Below, piece by piece: positions 1 to 10,742 of a stretch of 64,000 bases of DNA. Origin of the DNA: Rhizobium leucaenae USDA 9039 (GTDB taxonomy: Bacteria; Pseudomonadota; Alphaproteobacteria; Rhizobiales; Rhizobiaceae). Numbering within the stretch: the stretch's first letter is position 1; each line of letters starts with the position of its first letter. The stretch lies in NCBI RefSeq assembly GCF_000426285.1, contig NZ_AUFB01000002.1:1-64000 (forward strand), given 5' to 3'. The notes beneath the pieces are model-generated. The model did no database searches and was not told the origin of the DNA. It saw only the letters and a program-made list of their open reading frames with translations. Made by a program: the position numbers and the translations under genes.

Positions 1-1
1 C

Positions 2-241
2 GATTGGGTCAAGCCGGGCGCGACGGTGATCGATGTCGGCATCAACCGCATTGATGCGCCGGAAAGAGGCGAGGGCAAGAGCCGCCTGGTCGGCGATGTC
101 GCCTTTGCGGAAGCCGGCGAAGTTGCCGCCGTCATCACCCCGGTTCCGGGTGGCGTCGGGCCGATGACGATTGCCATGCTGATGGCCAATACCTCGATTG
201 CTGCGCACCGTGCTGCCGGTCGGACGCCGCCGAAATTCTAA
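2..241 (+). CDS. folD: FolD, C-terminal part (cut by left window edge)
   Basis: Last 79 residues of bifunctional methylenetetrahydrofolate dehydrogenase/methenyltetrahydrofolate cyclohydrolase, a cytosolic enzyme that interconverts one-carbon folates using NADP. The reading frame is open from the window edge. It shows the family's Rossmann-domain end: VIDVGINR, then GDVAF, and the signature [15 protein letters not shown] near the C-terminus. The 5' part lies outside the window, so start and regulation cannot be seen. The gene converges with aglR, and a strong palindrome follows its stop codon. Identification is secure from the signature. Confidence 0.95.
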   Translation, partial: DWVKPGATVIDVGINRIDAPERGEGKSRLVGDVAFAEAGEVAAVITPVPGGVGPMTIAMLMANTSIAAHRAAGRTPPKF

Positions 242-300
242 AGCATTGGCGCATGATCCCGAAAACCGTGAAGCGGTTTTCGGATAGGTCGTGCCAATTA
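241..300. repeat. Rhizobial intergenic palindrome between folD and aglR
   Basis: The gap between two convergent genes holds a perfect 10-bp stem (CCGAAAACCG at 259-268, CGGTTTTCGG at 274-283) with a 5-base loop, flanked by GCATGATC-like sequence. From memory this resembles a short palindromic element scattered between rhizobial genes. It could act as a terminator on both strands, although no long T-run follows. Confidence 0.6.
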
Positions 301-307
301 CATTATC

Positions 308-1351
308 TTAGTCGGCCGGCGCCACGCCGGTCGAGGCACGCACGATCAGCTCGGTCTTCCAAAGCTCCTGCTCGGGAAATGTCTCGAGCTGTTTGATCGC
401 GCCGATCAGCCGCTCGGCGACCCGCACGCCGGCGGCGCGGAGCGACGATCGCGTGGTCGTCAGCGGCACGGTGAAATTCTCCGGCTTCAACAGCGTTAGC
501 ACATCGTCGTGGGCGATCAGCGAAATATCCTCGCCAAGCTTCAGTTTTGCCTGGTTGATGGCGCGCACCGCGCCGAGCGCCAGTACCGTGCTGGAACAGA
601 GGATGGCGGTTGGCCGCTCATCGAGCTGCAGGATACGCTCCATGGCGAACAGGCCCTGTTCATCGGTCATCGCCGTATGGCTGACATAGGCCTCGTCCAG
701 CATCAGGCCGCGTTCGGCAAGGGCCGTGACCACTCCCTTTTTCCGCCGGATGGCGAAATCGAGATAGATCGGGCCGTTCAGCAGCGCAAAGCGTTTGTGG
801 CCAAGCTGCAGCAGCAGCTTTGCGGCATCGTAGAAGGCCGCCTCGTTGTCGATGTCGAGATAGGGGTAGTCCGGCTCCGTCCCAAAGGATCGTCCATGCA
901 CCAGGAAGGGTATGGACAGTGATTTCAGCATTTCGAGGCGCGGATCATGGCCGCGCATATAGGTGATGAACAGAGCGTCGACGTTGCCGCTGGCGGCAAG
1001 CCGCTTCAGCGCACCGACTTCGTCGTTCGGATCGGCCGGCGTTAGGACGAAATGGAAATCATGCCGCAAGGCCTCTTCGCCGAGGCCGGTCAGGAATTCG
1101 CTGAAATGCAGGTCGGACGGATGGCCAGCGGCCATCGGCATGACCAGGCCGATCGAGCCGGCCTTGCCGGTCGCCAGCCGTTGCGCGGCCTTGTTCGGCC
1201 GATAACCGGTTTCCCGAACCGCTTTGAGCACGCGCTCGCGGGTTTCGCGATTAACCTCCGGATATCCGTTCAAGGCACGGCTGACCGTGGTCTGCGACAG
1301 CCCCAACATTTGCGATAGCTGCTTCAGATTCACGTACCTATGCTCCTCCAT
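308..1351 (-). CDS. aglR: LacI-family repressor AglR
   Basis: 347-residue LacI/GalR regulator. The N-terminal helix-turn-helix reads LKQLSQMLGLSQTTVSRALN, followed by the hinge region and a periplasmic-binding-protein-like sensor domain to the C-terminus. The frame is open upstream to 1456, but the ATG at 1351 puts the HTH at the usual distance from the N-terminus, so I prefer it. The gene faces aglEFGAK, the place of AglR in Sinorhizobium and Rhizobium. Two near-identical palindromes of LacI-operator type lie in the divergent region, consistent with control of agl and of itself. The sugar effector is inferred from the neighbours. Confidence 0.9.
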   Translation of the reverse strand: MEEHRYVNLKQLSQMLGLSQTTVSRALNGYPEVNRETRERVLKAVRETGYRPNKAAQRLATGKAGSIGLVMPMAAGHPSDLHFSEFLTGLGEEALRHDFHFVLTPADPNDEVGALKRLAASGNVDALFITYMRGHDPRLEMLKSLSIPFLVHGRSFGTEPDYPYLDIDNEAAFYDAAKLLLQLGHKRFALLNGPIYLDFAIRRKKGVVTALAERGLMLDEAYVSHTAMTDEQGLFAMERILQLDERPTAILCSSTVLALGAVRAINQAKLKLGEDISLIAHDDVLTLLKPENFTVPLTTTRSSLRAAGVRVAERLIGAIKQLETFPEQELWKTELIVRASTGVAPAD

Positions 1352-1401
1352 ATGCCATTTCCAACGGCCGCAAAGGCTCCTCCTGCCATGCGACTGGTTC
1401 C

Positions 1402-1413
1402 CAAAGCGCTTTA
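1402..1413. promoter_or_regulatory. Candidate AglR operator 1
   Basis: CAAAGCGCTTTA; its central 10 bases AAAGCGCTTT are a perfect palindrome of LacI-family type. It lies 51 bp upstream of the aglR start and matches 11 of 12 bases of the second copy at 1562. Its position suits autoregulation of aglR. Confidence 0.65.
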
Positions 1414-1523
1414 GACTATGTAGCAGGCGAGGCAGTCGAAACAAGACAATTTGCAAAATATTGGTGTCTTTCCATGCTGCATCGCGAGATTTGGGTGTAT
1501 ATTAGCCGAACTCACAAATTCGC

Positions 1524-1573
1524 TTGACTTTGCTCTGCCCACAATGGAATGAGTGAGTAGCCAAAGCGCTTTG
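1524..1573 (+). promoter_or_regulatory. aglE promoter region with candidate AglR operator 2
   Basis: The 12-base perfect palindrome CAAAGCGCTTTG spans 1562-1573. A -35-like TTGACT lies at 524-529 past 1000 (1524-1529); the -10 is weak (around 1547-1552), so the operator would sit at or just after the transcription start, a position suited to repression. The operator is much better supported than the promoter hexamers. Confidence 0.6.
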
Positions 1574-1640
1574 AGAAATGAGCGCGTGACACGCGTAACG
1601 TGTTGCGGCTTGTGGGATTTGTATTTGGGAGGACAACCAC

Positions 1641-3002
1641 ATGAAGAAATTGTTTTTGATGACCGTTGCCGTTGCGGCCTTGGCGGCTGGTACCGCGATG
1701 GCTGCGGATTTGAAGTTCCAGCCCGGTCAGGACTCCAAGTTCAACTGGAAGAGCTATGACGACTTCAAGGCCGCTCATGCGGACTTGAAGGGTGAAACGA
1801 TGACGATCTTCGGCCCATGGCGTGGCGAAGACGAGGCGCTCTTCACCAGTGTTCTGAACTATTTCACCGAGGCGACGGGCGTCAACGCGAAGTATTCGTC
1901 CTCGGAAAACTATGAGCAGCAGATCGTCATCGACACCCAGGCCGGCTCGCCGCCGAATGTCGCGATCCTGCCGCAGCCGGGCCTCCTCGCCAATCTCGCC
2001 AGCAAGGGCTATCTGACGCCGCTCGGCGATGATCTCGCAAACTGGGTGAAGACCAATTACGGCGCCGGCGATAGCTGGGTTGGCTATGGCACCTACAAGG
2101 GCAAGGACGGCAAGGAAGCTTTCTATGCCTTCCCCTATAAGGCCGACCTGAAGTCGCTCGTCTGGTACGTGCCGGAAAATTTCGAAGAGGCCGGCTATAA
2201 GGTCCCCACCACTATGGAAGACCTGATCAAGCTTTCCGATCAGATCGTCAAGGACGGCGGCACCCCCTGGTGCATCGGCCTCGGTTCGGGCGGCGCCACC
2301 GGCTGGCCGGCGACCGACTGGGTCGAAGACCTGATGCTGCGCACCGTGTCGCCGAAGGACTATGACGGCTGGGTCGACAATAGCCTGAAGTTCAATGACC
2401 CCAAGGTCGTCAATGCCATCGATGAATTCGGCAAGTTCGCCAAGAATCCCAAATATGTCGATGGCGGCGTCGCCGCTGTGGCGTCGACCGACTTCCGTGA
2501 TAGCCCAAAGGGTCTCTTTACGGTTCCGCCCAAGTGCTACATGCACAAGCAGGCATCCTTCATCCCGTCCTTCTTCCCAGAGGGCACGAAGCTCGGTCAG
2601 GATGCCGACTTCTTCTACTTCCCGCCTTTTGCCTCGCATCCGGAACTCGGCAAGCCGGTTCTCGGCGCTGGCACGCTGGCAACGATCACCAAGGACTCGA
2701 AGGCTGCTCGCGCTTTCATCGAGTTCCTGCAGACGCCGATCGCCCAGGAAGTCTGGATGGCACAGTCCGGCTTCCTGACCCCATATAAGGGTGTCAACAC
2801 GGCTGCATATGCCAACGACACGCTTAGGAAGGAAGGCGAAATCCTCACCACCGCCACCACCTTCCGCTTCGATGGTTCCGACCTGATGCCGGGCAAGATC
2901 GGCGCCGGCGCGTTCTGGACCGGCATGGTGGACTTCGTCGGCGGCAAGTCGGCTCAGGACTCCGCCGACGCAATTCAGAAGGCGTGGGACTCCATCAAGT
3001 AA
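1641..3002 (+). CDS. aglE: AglE, alpha-glucoside-binding periplasmic protein
   Basis: 453-residue solute-binding protein of an ABC sugar importer. A Sec signal peptide (MKKLFLMTVAVAALAAGTAMA, about residues 1-21) precedes a family-1 type binding protein of usual length. Start is fixed by GGGAGG just upstream of the ATG. It is the first gene of aglEFGAK and captures sucrose, maltose or trehalose-like disaccharides for AglFG, as known for the Sinorhizobium system. A GC-rich hairpin follows the stop, which could stabilise aglE mRNA over the membrane genes. Ligand specificity is inferred from the operon. Confidence 0.93.
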   Translation: MKKLFLMTVAVAALAAGTAMAADLKFQPGQDSKFNWKSYDDFKAAHADLKGETMTIFGPWRGEDEALFTSVLNYFTEATGVNAKYSSSENYEQQIVIDTQAGSPPNVAILPQPGLLANLASKGYLTPLGDDLANWVKTNYGAGDSWVGYGTYKGKDGKEAFYAFPYKADLKSLVWYVPENFEEAGYKVPTTMEDLIKLSDQIVKDGGTPWCIGLGSGGATGWPATDWVEDLMLRTVSPKDYDGWVDNSLKFNDPKVVNAIDEFGKFAKNPKYVDGGVAAVASTDFRDSPKGLFTVPPKCYMHKQASFIPSFFPEGTKLGQDADFFYFPPFASHPELGKPVLGAGTLATITKDSKAARAFIEFLQTPIAQEVWMAQSGFLTPYKGVNTAAYANDTLRKEGEILTTATTFRFDGSDLMPGKIGAGAFWTGMVDFVGGKSAQDSADAIQKAWDSIK

Positions 3003-3019
3003 TCATAACATCGCAGAGG

Positions 3020-3044
3020 GGCGCCGCCGGTATTTCCCGGCGCC
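3020..3044 (+). other. Intercistronic hairpin aglE-aglF
   Basis: GGCGCCG (3020-3026) pairs with CGGCGCC (3038-3044) across an 11-base loop, with no T-run. It lies in the 132-bp gap after the binding-protein gene. Probable role: 3' stabiliser or partial terminator setting the binding protein to permease ratio (inference). Confidence 0.5.
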
Positions 3045-3134
3045 GCCACTCTACCCTGTCGCAGCCTGCGCCTTGGGGGACGCCGACGGCGCCGGACAGG
3101 TCGCTTCATGCAAGCAATTATTCGGGAGGGACGG

Positions 3135-4151
3135 ATGATTTCGCAGATACTGACGGCGATTGGGGCCATGATATTCGGCGTTGCCGTTTGCGCCGCCTAC
3201 TTTCTGTTTTCCAACAAGTTGCTGGACCTAATTTTCCCGGCGAAAGAAGGTGCCGATGTTCATCGAGCTGCGGTCAATCTGCGCCGCCGCGGTCTCATCC
3301 GACCCTGGCTTTTCCTCGGACCGGCGCTTTTCCTCCTCGCCGTCTACCTGATGTATCCGGTCATTGCGACGCTCATCCTGTCCTTCTACGGTCCTGACGG
3401 TAATCAATTCGTCGGTGGCGCCAATTATGTCTGGGCGTTCAACGACACCGAATTCCGCCAGTCGATCTTCAATAACATTCTCTGGCTCGCCGTCGTCCCG
3501 GCTGCCTGCACTTTTTTCGGTCTCGTGATCGCCGTCATGACCGATCGCATCTGGTGGGGTAACATCGCCAAGGCGGTGATCTTCATGCCGATGGCGATTT
3601 CCTTTGTCGGCGCATCGGTTATCTGGAAATTCATCTACGAATATCGCGGCGGCAACGACACGCAGATCGGTTTGTTGAATGCGATCGTGCAGCTCTTCGG
3701 CGGCACGCCGGAAGTCTGGATCACTATCCCCTTCTGGAACAATTTCTTTTTGATGGTCATGCTGATCTGGATTCAGACCGGCTTTGCCATGGTCATCCTA
3801 TCGGCCGCCCTCCGCGGCATTCCGGAGGAGACCATCGAAGCGGCCGTTATCGACGGCGCCAATGGCTGGCAAATCTTCTGGAAGATCATGGTGCCGCAGG
3901 TCTGGGGCACGATCGCCACGGTCTGGACGACCATCACCATCCTCGTCCTCAAGGTGTTCGATATCGTGCTCACCATGACCAATGGTCAGTGGAACACGAT
4001 GGTCCTTGCAAATCTGATGTTCAACTGGTTGTTCCGCGGCGGCGGCGATTCCGGCCGAAGCGCCGTCATCGCGCTCGTCATCATGGTCGCCGTCACGCCG
4101 ATCATGATCTGGAACATCCGTCGTGCAAACGCAGAGATGAAGGGTCGCTGA
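3135..4151 (+). CDS. aglF: AglF, alpha-glucoside ABC permease
   Basis: 338-residue inner-membrane permease of the MalF type. Hydrophobic segments occur at the N-terminus, around residue 65, and through the second half. The EAA loop motif (EETIEAAVIDGANGWQIFWKI) docks the ATPase AglK. An ATG at 3108 is also in frame, but the GGGAGGG directly before 3135 supports the later start. It is separated from aglG by one base, so the two are translationally coupled. Specificity is inferred from the operon. Confidence 0.92.
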   Translation: MISQILTAIGAMIFGVAVCAAYFLFSNKLLDLIFPAKEGADVHRAAVNLRRRGLIRPWLFLGPALFLLAVYLMYPVIATLILSFYGPDGNQFVGGANYVWAFNDTEFRQSIFNNILWLAVVPAACTFFGLVIAVMTDRIWWGNIAKAVIFMPMAISFVGASVIWKFIYEYRGGNDTQIGLLNAIVQLFGGTPEVWITIPFWNNFFLMVMLIWIQTGFAMVILSAALRGIPEETIEAAVIDGANGWQIFWKIMVPQVWGTIATVWTTITILVLKVFDIVLTMTNGQWNTMVLANLMFNWLFRGGGDSGRSAVIALVIMVAVTPIMIWNIRRANAEMKGR

Positions 4152-4152
4152 T

Positions 4153-5313
4153 ATGATTGGAAATCTCGGCCGCATCGGCCCCGCCCGCCTCTTCGTTCAT
4201 TTCGTGGTTCTGCTCATCGTTCTCATCTGGCTGCTGCCGACGCTTGGTATCTTCGTCACCGCTCTGCGCGACAGGGATCAGATCGTCGTTTCCGGCTGGT
4301 GGACGGCCTTTGCGGGCTCGACGCGGACCACGGCCGTGCGCCTCGCCGGCACCGACAAGGCGACGCAGGACGGTCCCAATTACGTCATCAGCGGCAATGT
4401 CTCCAGTGACAGCAACGGAAACGGCAAGATTGAATCCTTCGGCATGCGCGTACAGGACCCCGCCGCCTACAAGGCCGGTGCGCCTGCCGATATCGGCAAT
4501 GGCGAGACGCTCACCGTCAATGCCGACGGCAGCTACCGCTACCAGAAGAATGCCGCATTCGACGCGGATACGCGCGGCAAGCGCATCTATCTGACCATCT
4601 CCACCCCGCCGGAATTTACACTGCAGAATTATCGCACCGTTCTGACGGGCGAAGGCATTGGTCAGTCCTTCATCAACTCGCTGACCGTGACCATTCCGGC
4701 GACGATCATCCCGATCCTGATCGCGGCGTTTGCGGCCTATGCGCTTGCCTGGATGGAGTTTCCTGGCCGCGCTCTGCTGATCGCGCTGGTCGTCGGCCTC
4801 ATCGTGGTGCCGCTGCAGATGTCGCTCATCCCGTTGTTGCGCATCTACAATGAGATCGGCCAGATATTCGGTGTGCCGTCGAAAACCTATCCCGGCATCT
4901 GGATGGCGCATACTGCCTTCGGCCTGCCGCTCGCTATCTACCTGCTGCGCAATTACATTGCCGGCCTGCCGAAGGAAATCATCGAATCCGCGCGCGTCGA
5001 CGGCGCCAGCGACTTCGATATTTTCGTCAAGATCATCCTGCCGCTGTCCTTCCCGGCGCTCGCCTCTTTCGCGATCTTCCAGTTCCTTTGGGTCTGGAAC
5101 GACCTTCTGATCGCCATGGTGTTCCTCGGCACGGACAAGGATCATCTGGTGCTGACGGCAGCCCTGAACGCCTTGCTCGGCTCGCGCGGCGGGAACTGGG
5201 AAATCCTGACGGCTTCCGCCTTCGTCACCATCATTATTCCGCTCCTCGTCTTCTTCGGTCTGCAGCGCTATCTCGTGCGCGGTCTGCTCGCCGGGTCGGT
5301 GAAGGGGGGCTGA
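4153..5313 (+). CDS. aglG: AglG, alpha-glucoside ABC permease with periplasmic insert
   Basis: 386-residue MalG-type permease. The first membrane segment (about residues 10-30) is followed by a long polar stretch, about residues 45-155, rich in Gly/Asn/Asp with a SSDSNGNGKI motif. The permease core resumes with TLQNYRTVL and the EAA loop (EIIESARVDGASDFDIFVKI). The polar block is predicted to be periplasmic and is longer than in MalG of enterobacteria. Third gene of the operon, followed by aglA after 36 bp. Confidence 0.92.
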   Translation: MIGNLGRIGPARLFVHFVVLLIVLIWLLPTLGIFVTALRDRDQIVVSGWWTAFAGSTRTTAVRLAGTDKATQDGPNYVISGNVSSDSNGNGKIESFGMRVQDPAAYKAGAPADIGNGETLTVNADGSYRYQKNAAFDADTRGKRIYLTISTPPEFTLQNYRTVLTGEGIGQSFINSLTVTIPATIIPILIAAFAAYALAWMEFPGRALLIALVVGLIVVPLQMSLIPLLRIYNEIGQIFGVPSKTYPGIWMAHTAFGLPLAIYLLRNYIAGLPKEIIESARVDGASDFDIFVKIILPLSFPALASFAIFQFLWVWNDLLIAMVFLGTDKDHLVLTAALNALLGSRGGNWEILTASAFVTIIIPLLVFFGLQRYLVRGLLAGSVKGG

Positions 5314-5349
5314 CCGAAGACCTTTCTACTCATACAGGACCTACTCAGA

Positions 5350-7002
5350 ATGAGCATTGCCTCTCAATCGATTTCGACGGTGGACAAAGACTGGTGGCGT
5401 GGCGCCGTGATCTATCAGATCTATCCGCGCTCCTATCAGGACTCCAACGGCGACGGCATCGGCGATCTGAAGGGGATCGCCGTCCGCCTGCCGCATGTCG
5501 CCGCCCTTGGTGTCGACGCGATCTGGATTTCGCCGTTCTTCACCTCGCCCATGCGTGATTTCGGCTACGACGTCTCCAACTATGAAGATGTCGATCCGAT
5601 CTTCGGTACGCTTGCCGATTTCGATGTGATGGTCACCGAAGCTCATCGCTTGGGCATCAAGGTGATGATCGATCTGGTGCTGTCGCACAGTTCCGACCGC
5701 CATCCCTGGTTTGTCGAAAGCCGGTCGAGCAAGGACAATCCCAAGGCGGATTGGTATGTCTGGGCTGATGCCAAGCCGGATGGCACGCCGCCCAACAACT
5801 GGCTGTCGATCTTCGGCGGTTCCGCCTGGGCCTGGGATCCGACCCGTATGCAATATTACATGCATAACTTCCTGATCTCGCAACCCGACCTCAACCTGCA
5901 CAATCCCGAGGTTCAGGACCGGCTGCTGGATGTCGTGCGCTTCTGGCTTGACCGTGGCGTAGATGGCTTCCGCCTCGACACTATCAACTTCTATTTCCAC
6001 GACCGGGAACTGCGCGACAATCCTGCGCTGGAGCCCCCGCGCCGCAACGCTTCGACCGCGCCAGCGGTCAATCCCTATAATTTCCAGGAGCATCTCTACG
6101 ACAAGAACCGTCCGGAGAATCTCAAATTCCTGCAACGCTTCCGTGCCGTGCTCGATGAATATCCGGCGATTGCCGCTGTCGGCGAAGTCGGCGATAGCCA
6201 GCGCGGGCTCGAGATCGTCGGCGAATATACTTCCGGCGACGACAAGATGCACATGTGCTACGCCTTCGAGTTCCTGGCGCCGGATCCCCTGTCGCCGGAG
6301 CGCGTCGAAGACGTCATGAAGGATTTTGCCGCTGCCGCGCCGGAAGGCTGGGCCTGCTGGGCATTTTCAAATCATGATGTGGTGCGCCATGTCAGCCGTT
6401 GGGGCAGCCTGGTCGCCGATCGCGATGCGCTTGCCAAGCAATATGCGGCCTTGATCCTGACACTGCGCGGCTCGGTCTGCCTCTATCAGGGCGAAGAGCT
6501 TGGCCTGACGGAAGCCGACCTCGCCTATCAGGATCTGCAGGATCCCTACGGCATCCAGTTCTGGCCGGAATTCAAGGGCCGCGACGGTTGCCGCACGCCG
6601 ATGGTCTGGGACAGTCAGGTGACCCAGGGCGGTTTCTCGACCGTCAAACCCTGGCTTCCGGTGCCGGTAGAGCATATTCTGCGCGCTGTCAGCGTGCAGC
6701 AGGGAGATGAGCATTCGGTGCTGGAGCAATATCGCCGCTTCCTCGCCTTCCGCAAGCAGCACCCAGCCTTTGCCAAGGGCGACATCGCGTTCACGGAGCC
6801 GCAGGGCGACGTGCTGCTTTATACGCGTCACTATGGCAGCGAAACTATTCTCTGCGTGTTCAACATGAGCGCGACCGAGGCGACGGCAACCCTGCCTGAG
6901 GGGAGTTGGCAGGCTCTGGCCGGTCACGGTTTTGCAAGCAATAACTATGGCAACAAGATCGATATTCCGGCTTGGGGCGCTTATTTCGCGCGTCTGGCCT
7001 GA
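5350..7002 (+). CDS. aglA: AglA, GH13 alpha-glucosidase
   Basis: 550-residue glycoside hydrolase family 13 enzyme that hydrolyses imported alpha-glucosides. The start sequence DWWRGAVIYQIYPRSYQDSN is typical of the oligo-1,6-glucosidase subfamily. Catalytic residues can be placed: nucleophile D210 in FRLDT, acid/base E279 in GEVGD, and the transition-state stabiliser D343 in SNHDVVRH. No signal peptide is visible, so it should act in the cytoplasm after uptake. Encoded between the permease and ATPase genes, as in other agl operons. Confidence 0.94.
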   Translation: MSIASQSISTVDKDWWRGAVIYQIYPRSYQDSNGDGIGDLKGIAVRLPHVAALGVDAIWISPFFTSPMRDFGYDVSNYEDVDPIFGTLADFDVMVTEAHRLGIKVMIDLVLSHSSDRHPWFVESRSSKDNPKADWYVWADAKPDGTPPNNWLSIFGGSAWAWDPTRMQYYMHNFLISQPDLNLHNPEVQDRLLDVVRFWLDRGVDGFRLDTINFYFHDRELRDNPALEPPRRNASTAPAVNPYNFQEHLYDKNRPENLKFLQRFRAVLDEYPAIAAVGEVGDSQRGLEIVGEYTSGDDKMHMCYAFEFLAPDPLSPERVEDVMKDFAAAAPEGWACWAFSNHDVVRHVSRWGSLVADRDALAKQYAALILTLRGSVCLYQGEELGLTEADLAYQDLQDPYGIQFWPEFKGRDGCRTPMVWDSQVTQGGFSTVKPWLPVPVEHILRAVSVQQGDEHSVLEQYRRFLAFRKQHPAFAKGDIAFTEPQGDVLLYTRHYGSETILCVFNMSATEATATLPEGSWQALAGHGFASNNYGNKIDIPAWGAYFARLA

Positions 7003-7026
7003 GTATTTGGGAGGAGGAGAGCATAG

Positions 7027-8118
7027 ATGACAGGGCTTGTTCTAAAGGACATCCGAAAATCATACGGGAACGTGCATGTTCTGCATGGCATCGATCTGGA
7101 TATCCAACAGGGCGAGTTCATCGTCTTCGTCGGTCCTTCCGGATGCGGCAAATCCACATTGCTGCGTATGATCGCCGGACTTGAGAGCATCACCTCCGGC
7201 GACATGCTCATCGCGGGGCAAAAGGTCAACGAGGTGCCGCCGTCAAGACGCGGCATTGCGATGGTCTTCCAGTCCTACGCGCTCTATCCGCACATGACGG
7301 TCTTCGACAACATGGCCTTCGGCATGCGTATCGCCGGGGAAAGCAAGCAGGAGATCGACCGCCGCGTTCGCGCAGCCGCCGCGAGCCTTCAGCTCACGCA
7401 ATATCTCGATCGCCTCCCGAAGGCCCTTTCGGGCGGTCAGCGTCAGCGTGTTGCAATCGGTCGCGCCATCTGCCGTAACCCGAAGGTCTTTTTGTTCGAT
7501 GAACCGCTATCCAATCTCGACGCCGCGCTGCGCGTCGCGACGCGTATCGAGATCGCCAAGCTCAGCGACTCCATGCCCGAGACGACGATGATCTACGTCA
7601 CCCACGACCAGGTGGAAGCCATGACCTTGGCGGACCGCATCGTCGTATTGTCGGCCGGCCGCGTGGAGCAGGTGGGAGCGCCGCTCGAACTCTATGAGCA
7701 TCCGGCCAACCTCTTCGTGGCGAAGTTCATCGGCTCGCCGGCCATGAACATCATCCCGTCTAAGGTCACCGGAACCGGCGCGGCGACAACGGTGACGCTG
7801 ACGGGCGGCAAGACGGTGGTGCTCGACATTGCAACGGCGGCATCCGAGCAAGGCAAGACCGCAAGCTTCGGCGTTCGTCCGGAAGATTTGCGGATCGCGA
7901 CCGACGAGAACTACCTCTTCGAGGGCGAGGTCTCCATCGTCGAAGCCCTCGGCGAGGTAACGCAACTTTATATCGAGGGCCTGGTGGACGGTGAGCCGAT
8001 CATCGTCAAGATACCTGGCATCGCAGACGTTAAGCGCGGGCAGAAGATGCGCTTTGCGGCCGATAGGCAGAAGCTCCATCTCTTCGATACTGAAGGCCAC
8101 ACCTATCGTAAGCAATAA
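7027..8118 (+). CDS. aglK: AglK, sugar ABC transporter ATPase
   Basis: 363-residue MalK/UgpC-type ATPase. Walker A GPSGCGKST (near residue 36), Q-loop VFQSYALYPHMTV, signature LSGGQRQR, Walker B VFLFDEPLSNLDA and H-loop VTHDQ are all present. A C-terminal TOBE regulatory domain (about residues 240-363) follows, with FGVRPEDLRI. It powers AglFG. GGGAGGAGAG upstream supports the start. Last gene of the operon; a long inverted repeat follows. Confidence 0.94.
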   Translation: MTGLVLKDIRKSYGNVHVLHGIDLDIQQGEFIVFVGPSGCGKSTLLRMIAGLESITSGDMLIAGQKVNEVPPSRRGIAMVFQSYALYPHMTVFDNMAFGMRIAGESKQEIDRRVRAAAASLQLTQYLDRLPKALSGGQRQRVAIGRAICRNPKVFLFDEPLSNLDAALRVATRIEIAKLSDSMPETTMIYVTHDQVEAMTLADRIVVLSAGRVEQVGAPLELYEHPANLFVAKFIGSPAMNIIPSKVTGTGAATTVTLTGGKTVVLDIATAASEQGKTASFGVRPEDLRIATDENYLFEGEVSIVEALGEVTQLYIEGLVDGEPIIVKIPGIADVKRGQKMRFAADRQKLHLFDTEGHTYRKQ

Positions 8119-8140
8119 GGCATCCTCCCAAGGGCGCGGG

Positions 8141-8191
8141 AGCGCTAGTCCAAGTGTAGAAATACAATAAAATGCAACTTGGTCTAGCGCT
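8141..8191 (+). terminator. Long hairpin at the 3' end of the agl operon
   Basis: AGCGCTAGTCCAAGT (8141-8155) pairs with ACTTGGTCTAGCGCT (8177-8191): 14 of 15 positions pair, with a 21-base AT-rich loop. No T-run follows, so it may be a factor-dependent end, an mRNA-stabilising structure or a protein-binding site. Confidence 0.45.
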
Positions 8192-8318
8192 TCCAAACCT
8201 TCTGTTAAACACGCGCTGATAGCCTGAGCTTCGTAATATACTTCAGGGATTTACGACAATGGCAGCTTCCGGCACGGCTCATCCAGGCCAGCATTTTCTC
8301 AACAAGGAAGAGTCCTTC

Positions 8319-8672
8319 ATGTACGACCGTGAGGTGCGGTACAGAATGGAGGACACGATGAACGCCGCGCGGATCGAATATACCGAAAAAGGCGTCATGA
8401 ACCTGGCGTCGCGCCGCTGCGACATCATCCGAATCTCGCAGAGCAGCGCGGTTCTGGCGATCCTCACCCAATATAATCTGCCGAAGCAATTCTATCTCGA
8501 CATCCCCGATGCCCGCATCACCAAGGTCGGTTGCATCCTGATGAAGGTCTACCCCAACAATACCATCGAGGTGCGTTTCCTGCGCCTGCTGACGGAGAAG
8601 GAAATGAACAAGATCTTCGTCTACAGCACCCATCCGTCGCATCGCAACCGCGTACTCGATATCCGCGCCTGA
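8319..8672 (+). CDS. Small conserved protein, PilZ-like fold possible
   Basis: 117-residue cytosolic protein with no signal peptide or membrane segment. The core RRCDIIRISQSSAVLAIL, then LPKQFYLDIPD and IEVRFLRLLTEKEMNKIF, has the pattern of a short beta-barrel and resembles divergent PilZ domains of rhizobia; the full RxxxR and D-x-S-x-x-G cyclic-di-GMP motifs are not evident, so ligand binding is doubtful. AAGGAAGAG at 8304-8312 supports ATG 8319; an in-frame ATG at 8259 would add 20 residues. It stands alone, ending at a strong terminator shared with edd. Function unknown. Confidence 0.75.
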   Translation: MYDREVRYRMEDTMNAARIEYTEKGVMNLASRRCDIIRISQSSAVLAILTQYNLPKQFYLDIPDARITKVGCILMKVYPNNTIEVRFLRLLTEKEMNKIFVYSTHPSHRNRVLDIRA

Positions 8673-8685
8673 TTTGAACCCAAGC

Positions 8686-8726
8686 AAAAGAGGCCCGCGC
8701 AGCGTCTGCCGCGCGGGCCTCTTTTT
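8686..8726. terminator. Strong bidirectional terminator
   Basis: A perfect 15-bp stem (AAAAGAGGCCCGCGC at 8686-8700, GCGCGGGCCTCTTTT at 8711-8725) with a 10-base loop, and A/T runs on both sides. It lies between convergent genes and can end both the 8319 gene and the zwf-pgl-edd operon. Confidence 0.9.
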
Positions 8727-8740
8727 GGGCTGTTATCGTC

Positions 8741-10564
<1,824 letters not shown>

Positions 10565-10742
10565 GGTCGATCTGCCTCCGTCTGTTCTGCGCGGTGCCCC
10601 GAAGATCGCTTCGATCTGTCTTGGTGGAGGGCGTGGCGCGAGGTTCAAAAGTCAATGCTTTGCCGCTGCGCCTTTCCGGGCACATGGCGCAGCACATGTT
10701 GCTGTGTCTTTCCGGGTTCGATGACGAGGCTTTTCGGCCGTG

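Noticed and set aside
1512..2639. Long minus-strand frame (375 codons) inside aglE
   Set aside because: Shadow of the real plus-strand gene, which has a signal peptide, ribosome-binding site and operon context.
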